From assembly GCA_002425685.1 (NCBI GenBank), contig DIMS01000102.1, forward strand, positions 36,545 through 66,284: a stretch of DNA of 29,740 nucleotides, in the 5' to 3' direction. This document shows, in pieces, positions 1-8,391 of the stretch; the first letter of the stretch is position 1; each line of letters opens with the position of its first letter. Under the pieces are notes generated by a model that saw only the letters and a list, made by a program, of their open reading frames with translations, was not told the origin of the DNA and made no database searches. Position numbers and translations under genes: made by a program. The stretch is from Synergistaceae bacterium UBA5560. GTDB taxonomy: Bacteria; Synergistota; Synergistia; Synergistales; Aminiphilaceae.

Positions 1-21
1 AAAGCCGGGGGACGGAACGCG

Positions 22-1053
22 GTGTCGGAGGACATTCCAGGAGCCTCTCCGGGGACGTCCTCCGACACGGTGCCGCTGGTGGCGATCATTGGCCCCACCG
101 CGGTGGGCAAGACCGAGTTCAGCTTCCGCCTCGCGGAGGACCTGGGGGCGGAGATTCTCTCCGTGGACTCCCGGCAGGTTTACCGCTACATGGATGTGGG
201 GACTGACAAGGCGTCGTCGGAGATGCGCCGCCGCATCGTACACCACGTTCTCGACGTGGCGGACCCGGACGAGCCCTATTCCGCAGCGGATTTCGCCGCA
301 GCGGCGGGGGCGGCGATCACCCGCCTCCGGGCCCGGGGGCGGGTTCCCCTGCTTGTGGGGGGAACGCCCTTCTACTACAGGGCGCTCCTGGACGGCATTC
401 TCACGGAGGATCTTCCTCGGAGCTGGGAGGTGCGGCGACGCCTGGAGGACGAGGCGGGCCGGGTGGGGAGGGAGGCGCTGCACCGGCGTCTCGCGGAGCT
501 GGACCCCCCGTCGTCGGCGCGGATCCACCCCAGGGACCTGCGGCGAGTCGTCCGTGCCCTGGAACTCTTCGAGCTGACCGGGCGCCCTGCCACGGAGACC
601 TACCGTGAGGGGGCGCTTTCCGCCGCGCCCTACGCGGTGCTCTACATCGGTCTGCTCCGTCCCCGGGAGGAGCTGTACCGGCGGATCAACGAGCGGGTGC
701 GCAGACAGTTCGCCTCGGGATTTCCGGAGGAGGTAGCGTGGCTCCTCGAACATGGCTTCGACGAGAGCATGCCCGCCCTTCAGGGATTCGGCTACCGGGA
801 ACTGGTGGCGTACCACCGAGGGGAGTGCACGTTCGAGGAGGCGATGAACGGAGACGCTGCGGCGACCCGGGCTTTTTCAAGAAGACAGATGACTTGGTTC
901 CGCAAATTTTCACCGGTCTTGTGGTATGATGCATCGCATGTTTTGGAGGAGTCTTCTTATGCTACAATTCTGGAGTCCTGTGGAAGACATCTCGCGGGGT
1001 ATTCCGTGAAAAACGCCGGAGGAGACCCCGGCGCAGTTCGGGAGGACGTATGA
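22..1053 (+). CDS. miaA: tRNA dimethylallyltransferase (MiaA)
   Basis: Transfers a dimethylallyl group from DMAPP to N6 of A37 in tRNAs that read UNN codons. The 343-aa product has a P-loop (GPTAVGKT, residues 24-31), the family signature SVDSRQVY (47-54) with its conserved Asp and Ser, and a GGTPFYYRALLDG segment that corresponds to the usual GGTGLY motif. Length is slightly above the common ~310 aa. The start used is GTG at 22. An in-frame GTG at 70 would give a protein beginning only eight residues before the P-loop, which is more typical of the family, and neither has a convincing ribosome binding site. The stop overlaps the ispH start by 4 nt, so the two are probably translationally coupled. 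The DMAPP used here is made by the pathway of its neighbour IspH. Confidence 0.95.
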   Translation: MSEDIPGASPGTSSDTVPLVAIIGPTAVGKTEFSFRLAEDLGAEILSVDSRQVYRYMDVGTDKASSEMRRRIVHHVLDVADPDEPYSAADFAAAAGAAITRLRARGRVPLLVGGTPFYYRALLDGILTEDLPRSWEVRRRLEDEAGRVGREALHRRLAELDPPSSARIHPRDLRRVVRALELFELTGRPATETYREGALSAAPYAVLYIGLLRPREELYRRINERVRRQFASGFPEEVAWLLEHGFDESMPALQGFGYRELVAYHRGECTFEEAMNGDAAATRAFSRRQMTWFRKFSPVLWYDASHVLEESSYATILESCGRHLAGYSVKNAGGDPGAVREDV

Positions 1054-1931
1054 AGGTTGTCGTTGCAAACCCTACCGGTCTCTGCTTCGGTGTGCGCAGG
1101 GCCGTGGAGGAGCTTGAGAACGCGCTGCGGGACGGTGGCCGGGTCTTCGCCTTAGGCAGTCCCATCCACAATCCGCAGGAGATCGCGCGCCTGGAGGCGG
1201 TGGGGCTTGTGGTGGTGGAGGATCCCGACACCATCCCCGAGGGGGCGACGGTGTTCATCCGCGCCCACGGCGTGTCTCCCCGGGTCTTCGAGACAGCGCG
1301 CAAACGGGCCGGACGGATCGTGGACGGCACCTGCCCCTTCGTGCGCAACGCCCAGGAGCGGGCGGAACTGCTCTCCCGGGAGGGATATTTCGTGGTGATC
1401 GTCGGAGACGAGGATCACCCCGAGGTGCAGGGCATCCGGGGCTATGTCACGGGCGAGGCGGAAGTGCTGAACGACATGAAGGAATTCTCCCTGCCGCCGC
1501 GGCGTGACAAAATCGGCATCGTCTGTCAGACTACACAGAAGGAGACCACGCTGGCGGGTGTCGTGGCCCGGGTGGTGCCCCAGGCGCGGGAGATCCGGGT
1601 GTTCAATACCATCTGCGGAGCCACCGTGGCGCGGCAGGATTCCGTGCGTCGCTTGGCAGCGGAAGTGGATGGTATTATCATTATCGGTGGACGAAACAGC
1701 GCCAACACGAAAAAGCTCTTCGAGATCGCCCAGGGCGCGGGGGCACCCGTGCTCTGGATTGAACATGCTCAGGAACTTGATCGGGGGTGGTTGTCGGACA
1801 AGGCCATCATCGGCGTAGCCGCCGGGGCGAGCACTCCGGACTGGCTCATTCACCAGCTTATATCAATGCTCGCGACAGAAAGGTCGTCAAGGGGGATGGA
1901 TGGTAATGGTGGAGCACGAGAACAACGTTGA
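1050..1931 (+). CDS. ispH: 4-hydroxy-3-methylbut-2-enyl diphosphate reductase (IspH)
   Basis: Last enzyme of the MEP isoprenoid pathway; reduces HMBPP to IPP and DMAPP with a [4Fe-4S] cluster. The 293-aa product has the three cluster cysteines: C12 in NPTGLCFGV, C95 in VDGTCPFV and C189 in NTICGAT. Substrate-binding histidines are visible at H40, H73 and H123, with the catalytic Glu at E125 (DHPEVQG). The start ATG at 1050 is preceded by GGAGG and overlaps the miaA stop. The 3' end overlaps the rpsA start by about 30 nt in another frame. In many Clostridia IspH and ribosomal protein S1 are one fused protein; here they are separate but only one frame apart. Confidence 0.96.
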   Translation: MKVVVANPTGLCFGVRRAVEELENALRDGGRVFALGSPIHNPQEIARLEAVGLVVVEDPDTIPEGATVFIRAHGVSPRVFETARKRAGRIVDGTCPFVRNAQERAELLSREGYFVVIVGDEDHPEVQGIRGYVTGEAEVLNDMKEFSLPPRRDKIGIVCQTTQKETTLAGVVARVVPQAREIRVFNTICGATVARQDSVRRLAAEVDGIIIIGGRNSANTKKLFEIAQGAGAPVLWIEHAQELDRGWLSDKAIIGVAAGASTPDWLIHQLISMLATERSSRGMDGNGGAREQR

Positions 1932-3456
1932 AGGAATGGATCCGGTCATTGAGAGCGGAAGCACCACGATGGAGGACATGCTGGCGGAGTACGAGGCCCA
2001 GGAGATCCATCGGGGGAAACTGGTGGACGGCGTCATCGTCGAGGCGAGCGAGGACGGATGGCTCGTCGACGTGGGCTACAAGTGCGAGGGTTTCCTTCCC
2101 CGTCGGGAGTGGACCCATCGCGCTCTGGTCGAGGATGTACCCGAGCCCTCCGTGGGAGACACGATTCGCGTTCAGGTGATCAACATCATCCAGAACGAGG
2201 AATCCCAGCTTGTGGTGAGCCGCTGGCGCTCGGCCTTCGACGACCGGTGGAACGCCGTCGAAGAGGCTCTGGGCAAGAGCGATGTCGTCACGGTGCGGGG
2301 TCTCCGGAAGGTCAAGGGCGGTCTCATCGTGGATTGCTGCGGCATCGAGGGCTTCATCCCCATTTCGCATCTCGCGGAAGAGGGCCGGGGTGTCAACCCC
2401 GGGCGGTTCGTGGATGAGACCTTCGAGGTGAAACTCCTCGAAAAGGACAGGAAGAAGCGTCGCCTGGTCTTCTCCCGGCGTTCCGTGCTGGAGGAGGAGA
2501 TGAACTATCAGCGGGACGGCTTCTATTCCCAGGTCGAGGAGGGGGCCGTTCTCGAGGGCGCGATCAGCAGCATCACGTCCTTCGGCGTCTTCGTGAGCCT
2601 CGGTCCCGTGGAGGGGCTCGTGCACATTTCCGAACTCTCCTGGCAGCGCAACGCGAAACCCAAGGAAATCGTCAAGAAGGGCGATTCGGTGAAGGTCAAG
2701 GTCATCGGCATCGATCGCGAGAACAACCGGATCTCCCTGAGCATGAAGCAGGTCCAGTCGGACCCCTGGGAGACCGTGGGCGAGCGGTGGGGCAAGGACG
2801 TGCTCACCACCGGTGTCGTGACGAACCTCACCGACTTTGGCGCCTTCGTGGAGATAGAGCCCGGCATCGAGGGACTGATCCATATCGGCGACCTGAGCTG
2901 GACCCGGATCAAGCATCCCAAGGAAGTGCTCCGGAAGGGCGAGACCGTGGACGTGCGCGTCCTTGATGTGGACTGCGAGCGCAAGCGGATCAGCCTGGGT
3001 TACAAGCAGCTGCACGATCCCTGGAACGGCGTGGGCGAACGCTACGCCGCCGGCCAGGACGTGGAGGTGAAGGTGGTCCGCCTCGCCGAGTTCGGCGCCT
3101 TCGTGGAGCTGGAGAAGGGCGTGGAAGGGCTCATTCACATCTCCCAGCTGAGCCGTCAGCGGGTGGAGAAGCCCGAGGACGTGCTGCAGGAAGGACAGGA
3201 GGTGACCGCCCGCGTTCTGGAGGTCAACCCCGCGGAGCGGCGTATCCGCCTCAGCCTGAGCGCGTTGCAGCAGCCCGACGAGTCTCAGGAGCAGCAGCAG
3301 GCGCAGCCCCGGCGGCACTCCGACGAGGAGCGTTCCGAGCGGCCGCGTCGCCGTCAGGGTGAGGGACGCCAGAAGGAGACCGTTCTGCCCCAGGAGGACG
3401 CCTCCGTCACCATCGGAGACTACCTGGGCGGCATGTTCAACAACGGCGGCCGTTAG
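1900..3456 (+). CDS. rpsA: 30S ribosomal protein S1 (RpsA-like, five S1 domains)
   Basis: RNA-binding protein that helps the ribosome engage mRNA. The 518-aa product shows five S1 (OB-fold) repeats at roughly residues 38-105, 120-195, 212-285, 298-371 and 383-456. The last three carry the typical F-G-x-F-V...GL-[VI]-H-I signature (for example FGAFVEIEPGIEGLIHI). The first two are more divergent, as is usual for the ribosome-docking domains of S1. The C-terminal ~60 residues are Gln/Arg/Glu-rich and probably disordered, ending in a short TIGDYLGGMF segment. E. coli S1 has six domains; five is within the range for other phyla. ATG 1900 or ATG 1906 could start it: the AAGGGGG at 1889-1895 is better spaced for 1906. 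Confidence 0.93.
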   Translation: MVMVEHENNVEGMDPVIESGSTTMEDMLAEYEAQEIHRGKLVDGVIVEASEDGWLVDVGYKCEGFLPRREWTHRALVEDVPEPSVGDTIRVQVINIIQNEESQLVVSRWRSAFDDRWNAVEEALGKSDVVTVRGLRKVKGGLIVDCCGIEGFIPISHLAEEGRGVNPGRFVDETFEVKLLEKDRKKRRLVFSRRSVLEEEMNYQRDGFYSQVEEGAVLEGAISSITSFGVFVSLGPVEGLVHISELSWQRNAKPKEIVKKGDSVKVKVIGIDRENNRISLSMKQVQSDPWETVGERWGKDVLTTGVVTNLTDFGAFVEIEPGIEGLIHIGDLSWTRIKHPKEVLRKGETVDVRVLDVDCERKRISLGYKQLHDPWNGVGERYAAGQDVEVKVVRLAEFGAFVELEKGVEGLIHISQLSRQRVEKPEDVLQEGQEVTARVLEVNPAERRIRLSLSALQQPDESQEQQQAQPRRHSDEERSERPRRRQGEGRQKETVLPQEDASVTIGDYLGGMFNNGGR

Positions 3457-3484
3457 GCCCCGGATTTGACGGGAGAAAGAACGC

Positions 3485-3520
3485 GACCGCCTTGCCCTCG
3501 GGCCGGGCGGTCCTTTGTCG
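3485..3520 (+). terminator. possible weak terminator or attenuator after rpsA
   Basis: GACCGCC (3485-3491) pairs with GGCGGTC (3506-3512), and an inner GCC/GGC extends the hairpin. It is followed by CTTTGTCGTG, which is only moderately T-rich. It lies between the rpsA stop and the def ribosome binding site and may reduce read-through rather than stop transcription. Confidence 0.4.
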
Positions 3521-3541
3521 TGTCAGGCAGGAGGGGACGGT

Positions 3542-4027
3542 ATGGCGATACTTCCGGTGCGCATCTATCCGGATCCGGCGCTGCGCGCTCCCACGGAGGA
3601 GATCACGGAGTTCGACGACGCGTTCCGGGCGTTTCTCCGGGACATGTGGGACACCATGGAGTCCAGGGACGGCGTGGGTCTCGCGGCGCCCCAGGTGGGT
3701 GTTTCCAGGCGGGTCATCGTGGTGATCCTCAAGGGAGAGCGGCATGTCCTGGTGAACCCTAGGATCATCGAGGCCGAGGGGGAACAGGTGGGCGAGGAGG
3801 GATGCCTGAGCTTTCCCGAGATCTTCGAGAAGGTGACGCGTCCTCTCCGGGTGGTGGTGGAGGCCCGGGACGAGAACGGGAATCTCCGCACCATCACGGG
3901 GGAGGAGTTCGCCGCCCGGGCGCTTTCCCACGAGATCGACCACATCAACGGAAAACTTCTCATCGACCACGTCTCGCCCATGAAGAGGCATCTCATCAAA
4001 AGACGTCTGCAGAAACGAAAGGAATGA
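3542..4027 (+). CDS. def: Peptide deformylase
   Basis: Metal-dependent enzyme that removes the formyl group from nascent protein N-termini. The 161-aa product has all three family motifs: GVGLAAPQ (44-51), EGCLS with metal ligand C88, and HEIDH with ligands H130 and H134 and catalytic E131. ATG 3542 was chosen because GGAGGGG (3530-3536) precedes it; an upstream in-frame start at 3515 would add nine non-conserved residues. Its stop overlaps the fmt start (ATGA). The def-fmt pair couples removal and addition of the formyl group. Confidence 0.97.
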   Translation: MAILPVRIYPDPALRAPTEEITEFDDAFRAFLRDMWDTMESRDGVGLAAPQVGVSRRVIVVILKGERHVLVNPRIIEAEGEQVGEEGCLSFPEIFEKVTRPLRVVVEARDENGNLRTITGEEFAARALSHEIDHINGKLLIDHVSPMKRHLIKRRLQKRKE

Positions 4028-4968
4028 CCATGCTGTCTCCGGAGGGTCGTTACTGGTTTCTCGGCTCGGGGCTCTTCGCCGCGATCTGCTTTTCCGCTCT
4101 CGCGGCGGAGATGCACTTTGCCCGGGTCGTCACCGCCCCGCCACGCCCGGCGGGACGGGGGCTGCACCTGCGCCCCGTGCCGCTCGACGAGGCGGCGCGG
4201 CAGGCTGGCTATGAGCCGGAGTATTCGGAGAAACTCTCCCGGGAGGAGCGCTTCCTGAAGGCCCTGGAGGAAGAGCGCCCCGACGCGCTCCTCGTGGTGG
4301 ACTTCGGCCAGCTCATCCTTCCCCCCTTTCTCGATCTTCCCCGCTTCGGCTGCTGCAACATCCATCCCTCCATGCTCCCCGCCTACCGGGGGGCCGCTCC
4401 GATCCAGCGGGCGCTGCTGGACGGCGTCGCCGAGACGGGCGTCACGGTGTTCCGCCTCGTCCGCGAGATGGACGCGGGGCCGATCCTCGCCCAGGAGCGC
4501 CACGCCGTGGCCCCGGAGGACGATGCGGCGGATCTGTTGCGGGTTCTCGCGCTGAAGGGTAGCCAAATGTTGCTCCGTGTCTTACAATTGTTGCAGCAGG
4601 GACATACCCTCGAAAAAAGTCAGGATTCGAGGCTCGCCACAATTGCCCCCAAAATCGCCAAAGAAGAGGCCCGGGTGGAGTGGACTACATCCGCCCTCGC
4701 CGTGCACAACCGGATTCGGGCGCTCGCACTCGCGCCCGGGGCGTTCGCCTGTGTGGGAGGAAAACGCGTGAAGCTCTGGCGCAGCAGGCCTGCGGAGGGA
4801 GCGGGACACCCCGGCGCGCTGCTTCGCCTTGCGGAGGGTGGGCCGGTCGTCGCCTGCGGCGACGGCGCGGTGGAGCTTCTGGAGGTGCAGCCCGAGGGAA
4901 AGCCTCGATGTCAGGCTCTTGCGTGGGCCCGGGGTCTGCGGGAAAGCGGAGGGATTCTGTTCGAATGA
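4024..4968 (+). CDS. fmt: Methionyl-tRNA formyltransferase
   Basis: Formylates Met-tRNA(fMet) using 10-formyl-tetrahydrofolate. The 314-aa product keeps the catalytic triad of the formyltransferase fold: N112 and H114 in NIHPSMLPAYRGAAPIQ, and D150 in REMDAGPIL. The C-terminal domain (about 205-314) has the KIAKEEARVEW linker typical of Fmt. The N-terminal region is divergent: the usual GTPxFA loop reads GSGLFA (14-19), although the PPRPAGRG folate-site segment (39-46) is present. ATG 4024 overlaps the def stop. It also overlaps the next gene by 4 nt, so translation along def-fmt-ATPase is likely coupled. Confidence 0.93.
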   Translation: MTMLSPEGRYWFLGSGLFAAICFSALAAEMHFARVVTAPPRPAGRGLHLRPVPLDEAARQAGYEPEYSEKLSREERFLKALEEERPDALLVVDFGQLILPPFLDLPRFGCCNIHPSMLPAYRGAAPIQRALLDGVAETGVTVFRLVREMDAGPILAQERHAVAPEDDAADLLRVLALKGSQMLLRVLQLLQQGHTLEKSQDSRLATIAPKIAKEEARVEWTTSALAVHNRIRALALAPGAFACVGGKRVKLWRSRPAEGAGHPGALLRLAEGGPVVACGDGAVELLEVQPEGKPRCQALAWARGLRESGGILFE

Positions 4969-5735
4969 GAACGGTCGATGCCCTGAAACGCCATGGTTCC
5001 GCCCTGGCGCGGAAACGCCTCATCGGTCTTCATTCCTGGGAACGCAACCTCGCTGTAGGCGGAGCCCTCGGATCGGGCAAGTCCGAGTGGCTCCTGAACC
5101 TGGCTCATACGTTTCTCCAGATGGGGGAGGGAGTCCGCATCGCCGATGTGGACATCACCAACCCCTATTTTTGTGTCCGCGAACGGGCGGAGGCGCTCCG
5201 CGCCGAAGGATTTCAGGTCATCACCTCTCCGGGGGACGCCCGGTGGGGAGATGCACCGGCCCTCTCCCCGGAGGTGCCCCGCTCCATCGGGGGCACCGAC
5301 CGGCTCTTCCTCGATGTGGGAGGAGACGCCCGGGGCGGCATGGCCCTCACTCAGTTCGCGCCGCTTCTCGAAAAGGAAGGCATCACGTTTCTTCTGGTCG
5401 TCAATTCCTTCCGCCCCCAGACGAACACGCTGCAGAAGATCGCCGTTCTCCACGCCGACCTCGAAATGGTAACGGGACTCCGGATCACGGGATTGCTGAG
5501 CAATGCCCATTGTCTCGGCGAGACGACCATGGAGGACGTTGCAAAGGGAATCGACCTCGCGAAAGAGGCCTCGGAAACCCTGAGGATTCCTCTGTTGTAC
5601 GCGGGTGTCGCGGAAACACTGTGGTGCGCGGTTGTCGGATCTTCGGAGGAGAGGGCGACGCTCGCGGGTGTTCCTCTCTGGCCTCTGAAGCGGCGTATTC
5701 TTCTGCCATGGGAGAGAGGTGTGGTGGATGCCTAA
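4965..5735 (+). CDS. P-loop ATPase/GTPase of unknown role, next to 2-oxoacid oxidoreductase genes
   Basis: The 256-aa product starts at ATG 4965, overlapping the fmt stop. It has a Walker A motif (GGALGSGKS, residues 32-40), an Asp-rich switch (ADVDITNPYF, around 60-69) and a probable Walker B (LFLDVGGD, around 109-116). The overall look is that of SIMIBI-type nucleotide-binding proteins such as MinD, Mrp or CobQ relatives, with no membrane segment or extra domain. It overlaps the ferredoxin-subunit gene by 8 nt, which suggests the product works with the oxidoreductase, for instance in cofactor or Fe-S cluster loading. That role is inference from position only. I do not recognise a named family. 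Confidence 0.8.
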   Translation: MRTVDALKRHGSALARKRLIGLHSWERNLAVGGALGSGKSEWLLNLAHTFLQMGEGVRIADVDITNPYFCVRERAEALRAEGFQVITSPGDARWGDAPALSPEVPRSIGGTDRLFLDVGGDARGGMALTQFAPLLEKEGITFLLVVNSFRPQTNTLQKIAVLHADLEMVTGLRITGLLSNAHCLGETTMEDVAKGIDLAKEASETLRIPLLYAGVAETLWCAVVGSSEERATLAGVPLWPLKRRILLPWERGVVDA

Positions 5736-5952
5736 AGGGCGAATTACGGTGATCGAGGATCGGTGCAAGAGCTGCGGCCTGTGTGTCGCGGCCTGTCCGA
5801 AGAGCGTTCTGCGCATTTCCGACAGAATCAACGACAAGGGATATCGGCCCGCGGAGCAGTTCGCCGAAGGGTGCATCGCCTGTCGCATGTGCGCGCTCAC
5901 GTGCCCCGATGTGGCGATCGAAGTTTTCCGGATCGACGAGGATGCGAGGTGA
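5728..5952 (+). CDS. 2-oxoacid:ferredoxin oxidoreductase delta subunit (2x[4Fe-4S] ferredoxin)
   Basis: The 74-aa protein has two complete CxxCxxCxxxCP motifs: C13, C16, C19, C23 and C49, C52, C55, C59. Each set would bind a [4Fe-4S] cluster, with partners swapped between motifs as in bacterial ferredoxins. It would carry electrons from the TPP-containing catalytic core to free ferredoxin. ATG 5728 is preceded by GGAGAGAGG; a GTG at 5719 would add three residues. It is directly followed by the alpha, beta and gamma subunit genes, giving the standard four-subunit set. Confidence 0.93.
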   Translation: MPKGRITVIEDRCKSCGLCVAACPKSVLRISDRINDKGYRPAEQFAEGCIACRMCALTCPDVAIEVFRIDEDAR

Positions 5953-5960
5953 ACGCGGCG

Positions 5961-7022
5961 ATGAGCGAACGTGTCCTGATGAAGGGAAATGAGGCCCTGG
6001 CGGAGGCGGCGGTTCGTGCGGGCTGCAGGTATTTCTTCGGCTATCCCATCACTCCCCAGAACGAGATTCCCGAGTACATGTCCAGGCGGCTTCCCGAGGT
6101 CGGCGGGGTGTATCTCCAGGCGGAGAGCGAAGTGGCGGCGATCAATATGATCTTTGGTGGCGCCGGAACGGGAGAACGGGTGATGACCTCCTCGTCGAGC
6201 CCGGGTATCTCCCTCATGTCCGAGGGGATCAGCTACATCGCCGGAGCGGAGCTGCCCTGCGTGCTCATGAACATCGTCCGGGGTGGCCCCGGGCTCGGGA
6301 GCATCCTTCCCGCCCAGTCGGACTACTTTCAGGCCACCCGCGGCGGCGGCCACGGCGACTACAGGCTCCTCGTCCTCGCTCCCAGCACTCTCCAGGAGGG
6401 AGTGGATCTCACCATGCTCGCCTTCGACCTGGCGGAGAAGTACAAAAACCCCGTGATGATCCTCGGCGACGGCTTCATGGGTCAGATGATGGAGGCGGTG
6501 GAGTTCCGCACCCCCGAGCCCATGGACCTTCCCGACAAGAGGGACTGGGCCGTGGGCTACATGGAGCGGCGCGGAACCCGGGCGCTGGTGAAGAGCCTCT
6601 ACCTCGATCCGGAGGAGCTGGAGCGGCACAACATGAAGCTCCAGGCCAAGTACCGCGAGATGGAGAAGAACGAGGTGCGTTACGAGAGCTACAGGACGGA
6701 CGACGCGGAGATCGTGCTCGCTGCCTATGGCACCACGGCGCGCATTGCCCGGTCCGCCATCAACGAACTCCGCAGGGAAGGGCTCCGGGTGGGAATGATC
6801 CGTCCCATCTCGGTCTATCCCTTCCCCTACGCGCCCTTCGAGAATCTCCCCGGGAGCGTGAAGAACGTGCTGGTGGTGGAGATGAGCTGCGGCCAGATGA
6901 TCGACGACGTCAGGATCGGCGTCGGCAGAACCGTTCCCGTGCATTTCTGCGGACGCGTGGGCGGCATCGCGCCCTCGGTGGACGAGATCGAGGCCCGGAT
7001 CCGCGAGATCACGGGCAAGTAG
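5961..7022 (+). CDS. vorB: 2-oxoacid:ferredoxin oxidoreductase alpha subunit (VorB/KorA type)
   Basis: Alpha subunit of an enzyme that oxidatively decarboxylates 2-oxoacids to acyl-CoA with ferredoxin as acceptor. The 353-aa product begins with the family-typical MKGNEALAEAAVRAGCRYFFGYPITPQNE (domain I, roughly 1-220) and includes the GGPGLGSILPAQSDY stretch. The C-terminal domain II (about 240-350) carries LVVEMSCGQM. ATG 5961 is preceded by GAGGTG; a GTG at 5949 overlapping the previous stop is an alternative. The sequence resembles proteins annotated as branched-chain (3-methyl-2-oxobutanoate) VorB, but KorA (2-oxoglutarate) members are close and substrate cannot be fixed by eye. Branched-chain use would suit an amino-acid fermenter. 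Confidence 0.9.
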   Translation: MSERVLMKGNEALAEAAVRAGCRYFFGYPITPQNEIPEYMSRRLPEVGGVYLQAESEVAAINMIFGGAGTGERVMTSSSSPGISLMSEGISYIAGAELPCVLMNIVRGGPGLGSILPAQSDYFQATRGGGHGDYRLLVLAPSTLQEGVDLTMLAFDLAEKYKNPVMILGDGFMGQMMEAVEFRTPEPMDLPDKRDWAVGYMERRGTRALVKSLYLDPEELERHNMKLQAKYREMEKNEVRYESYRTDDAEIVLAAYGTTARIARSAINELRREGLRVGMIRPISVYPFPYAPFENLPGSVKNVLVVEMSCGQMIDDVRIGVGRTVPVHFCGRVGGIAPSVDEIEARIREITGK

Positions 7023-7038
7023 GCCGGGAGGGGATGTC

Positions 7039-7782
7039 ATGAAGGAGACCAAGATTTTCGAGCGCCCGAAATCCATGTCGGATGTGCCGACCCACTACTG
7101 CCCGGGGTGTACCCACGGCATCGCCCACAGACTGGTGGCGGAGGTCATCGACGAACTCGGCATCCAGAAGAAAACCTTCGGAGTTGCCCCCGTGGGGTGC
7201 TCCGTGTTTCTCTACAACTACATCGACACCGACATGTACGAGGCCGCCCACGGCAGGGCTCCTGCGGTTGCCTCGGCGGTGAAGCGCATCCGTCCCGACA
7301 TGGTGGGGTTCACCTATCAGGGGGACGGCGACCTGGCCTCCATCGGCATGGCGGAGATCGTCCACGCCGCCAACCGGGGAGAGCTCATCACGGTGATCTT
7401 CATCAACAATGCCATCTACGGCATGACGGGAGGGCAGATGGCCCCCACCACACTGTTGCAGCAGAAGGCCACCACCTGCCCTCTGGGGCGCGACCCCGGC
7501 GTGAACGGCTACCCCATGCGCGTGGCGGAACTGCTTGCCACCCTCGCGGCCCCCGCCTACATCACCCGGGTCTCCGTGGCCAAGCCCAAGTACGTGGGCA
7601 AGGCGGCGGCGGCGGTGAAGCGGGCCTTCCAGACCCAGATCGACCGGAAGGGCTTTTCCTTCGTGGAGATGCTCTCCACTTGTCCCACCAACTGGGGCAT
7701 GCGCCCCGCCGACGCAGCGAACTGGGTGGAAGAGAAGATGATCCCCTACTATCCCCTCGGGGACATCAAGGTACCGGAGTAA
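7039..7782 (+). CDS. 2-oxoacid:ferredoxin oxidoreductase beta subunit, TPP-binding
   Basis: The 247-aa protein carries the thiamine pyrophosphate motif: GDGDLASIGM (95-104), then NNAIYGMTGGQ (123-133). An N-terminal CPGCTHG (21-27) is conserved in beta subunits. It holds the TPP that attacks the 2-oxoacid carbonyl. The start ATG follows GGGAGGGG. It lies 16 nt after vorB and 16 nt before the gamma subunit gene, consistent with one operon. Size matches stand-alone KorB/VorA proteins. Confidence 0.92.
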   Translation: MKETKIFERPKSMSDVPTHYCPGCTHGIAHRLVAEVIDELGIQKKTFGVAPVGCSVFLYNYIDTDMYEAAHGRAPAVASAVKRIRPDMVGFTYQGDGDLASIGMAEIVHAANRGELITVIFINNAIYGMTGGQMAPTTLLQQKATTCPLGRDPGVNGYPMRVAELLATLAAPAYITRVSVAKPKYVGKAAAAVKRAFQTQIDRKGFSFVEMLSTCPTNWGMRPADAANWVEEKMIPYYPLGDIKVPE

Positions 7783-7798
7783 GGAGGCGATCCGCATC

Positions 7799-8359
7799 AT
7801 GGCAGAATTCTTCAGGAGCCTTCTCGCCGCCGGATTCGGCGGGCAGGGAGTGCTCACGCTGGGGCAGCTCGTGGCCTACACGGCCATGTACGAGGGACGC
7901 CACGTCACATGGATCCCTTCTTACGGGCCGGAGATGCGCGGCGGCACTGCCAACTGCAGTGTCATGGTGAGCGACGAGGAGATCGCCTCTCCCGTGGTGA
8001 GCAGGGCGGACTACGTGGTCATCATGAACCAACCCTCCCTCGCGAAGTTCGAACCGACGGTGAAACCGGGAGGCATTCTCCTGTACAATGAGGACCTGGT
8101 GTCCTACAGGAACCCCCGGACGGACATCACCGTCGTCGCCGTGCCGGCCAACGCCCTTGCCATGGAGTTGGGCAGCGAAAAGGTCGCCAACGTGGTCGTT
8201 CTGGGTGCACTGGTGGAGGCGGGGGACATCGTGGGAGCCGACGCGTGTCTCGCCACCATCAAGGACAAGCTCGGCAAGAAAAAGGCCCAGATGATGGAGA
8301 TGAACATCACCGCCTTCGAGAAGGGCCGGGAGATCGTGCGAAAGGGCATATCCCGCTGA
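7799..8359 (+). CDS. 2-oxoacid:ferredoxin oxidoreductase gamma subunit
   Basis: The 186-aa protein has the N-terminal AAGFGGQGVLTLGQL motif and the SYGPEMRGGTANC segment that define the gamma (KorC/VorC) family, which helps build the CoA and dimer interface. The start has a strong AAGGAGGCGAT ribosome binding site. It completes the delta-alpha-beta-gamma set that begins at 5728. Order and spacing indicate joint transcription with the Nudix gene downstream. Confidence 0.93.
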   Translation: MAEFFRSLLAAGFGGQGVLTLGQLVAYTAMYEGRHVTWIPSYGPEMRGGTANCSVMVSDEEIASPVVSRADYVVIMNQPSLAKFEPTVKPGGILLYNEDLVSYRNPRTDITVVAVPANALAMELGSEKVANVVVLGALVEAGDIVGADACLATIKDKLGKKKAQMMEMNITAFEKGREIVRKGISR

Positions 8360-8391
8360 CGAAAGAGGGCGAAGAGATACAAGGAGGCGCC

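Noticed and set aside
1152..1853. Long antisense open frames inside ispH, rpsA and vorB
   Set aside because: Typical shadows of high-GC genes; the sense frames have clear family motifs.
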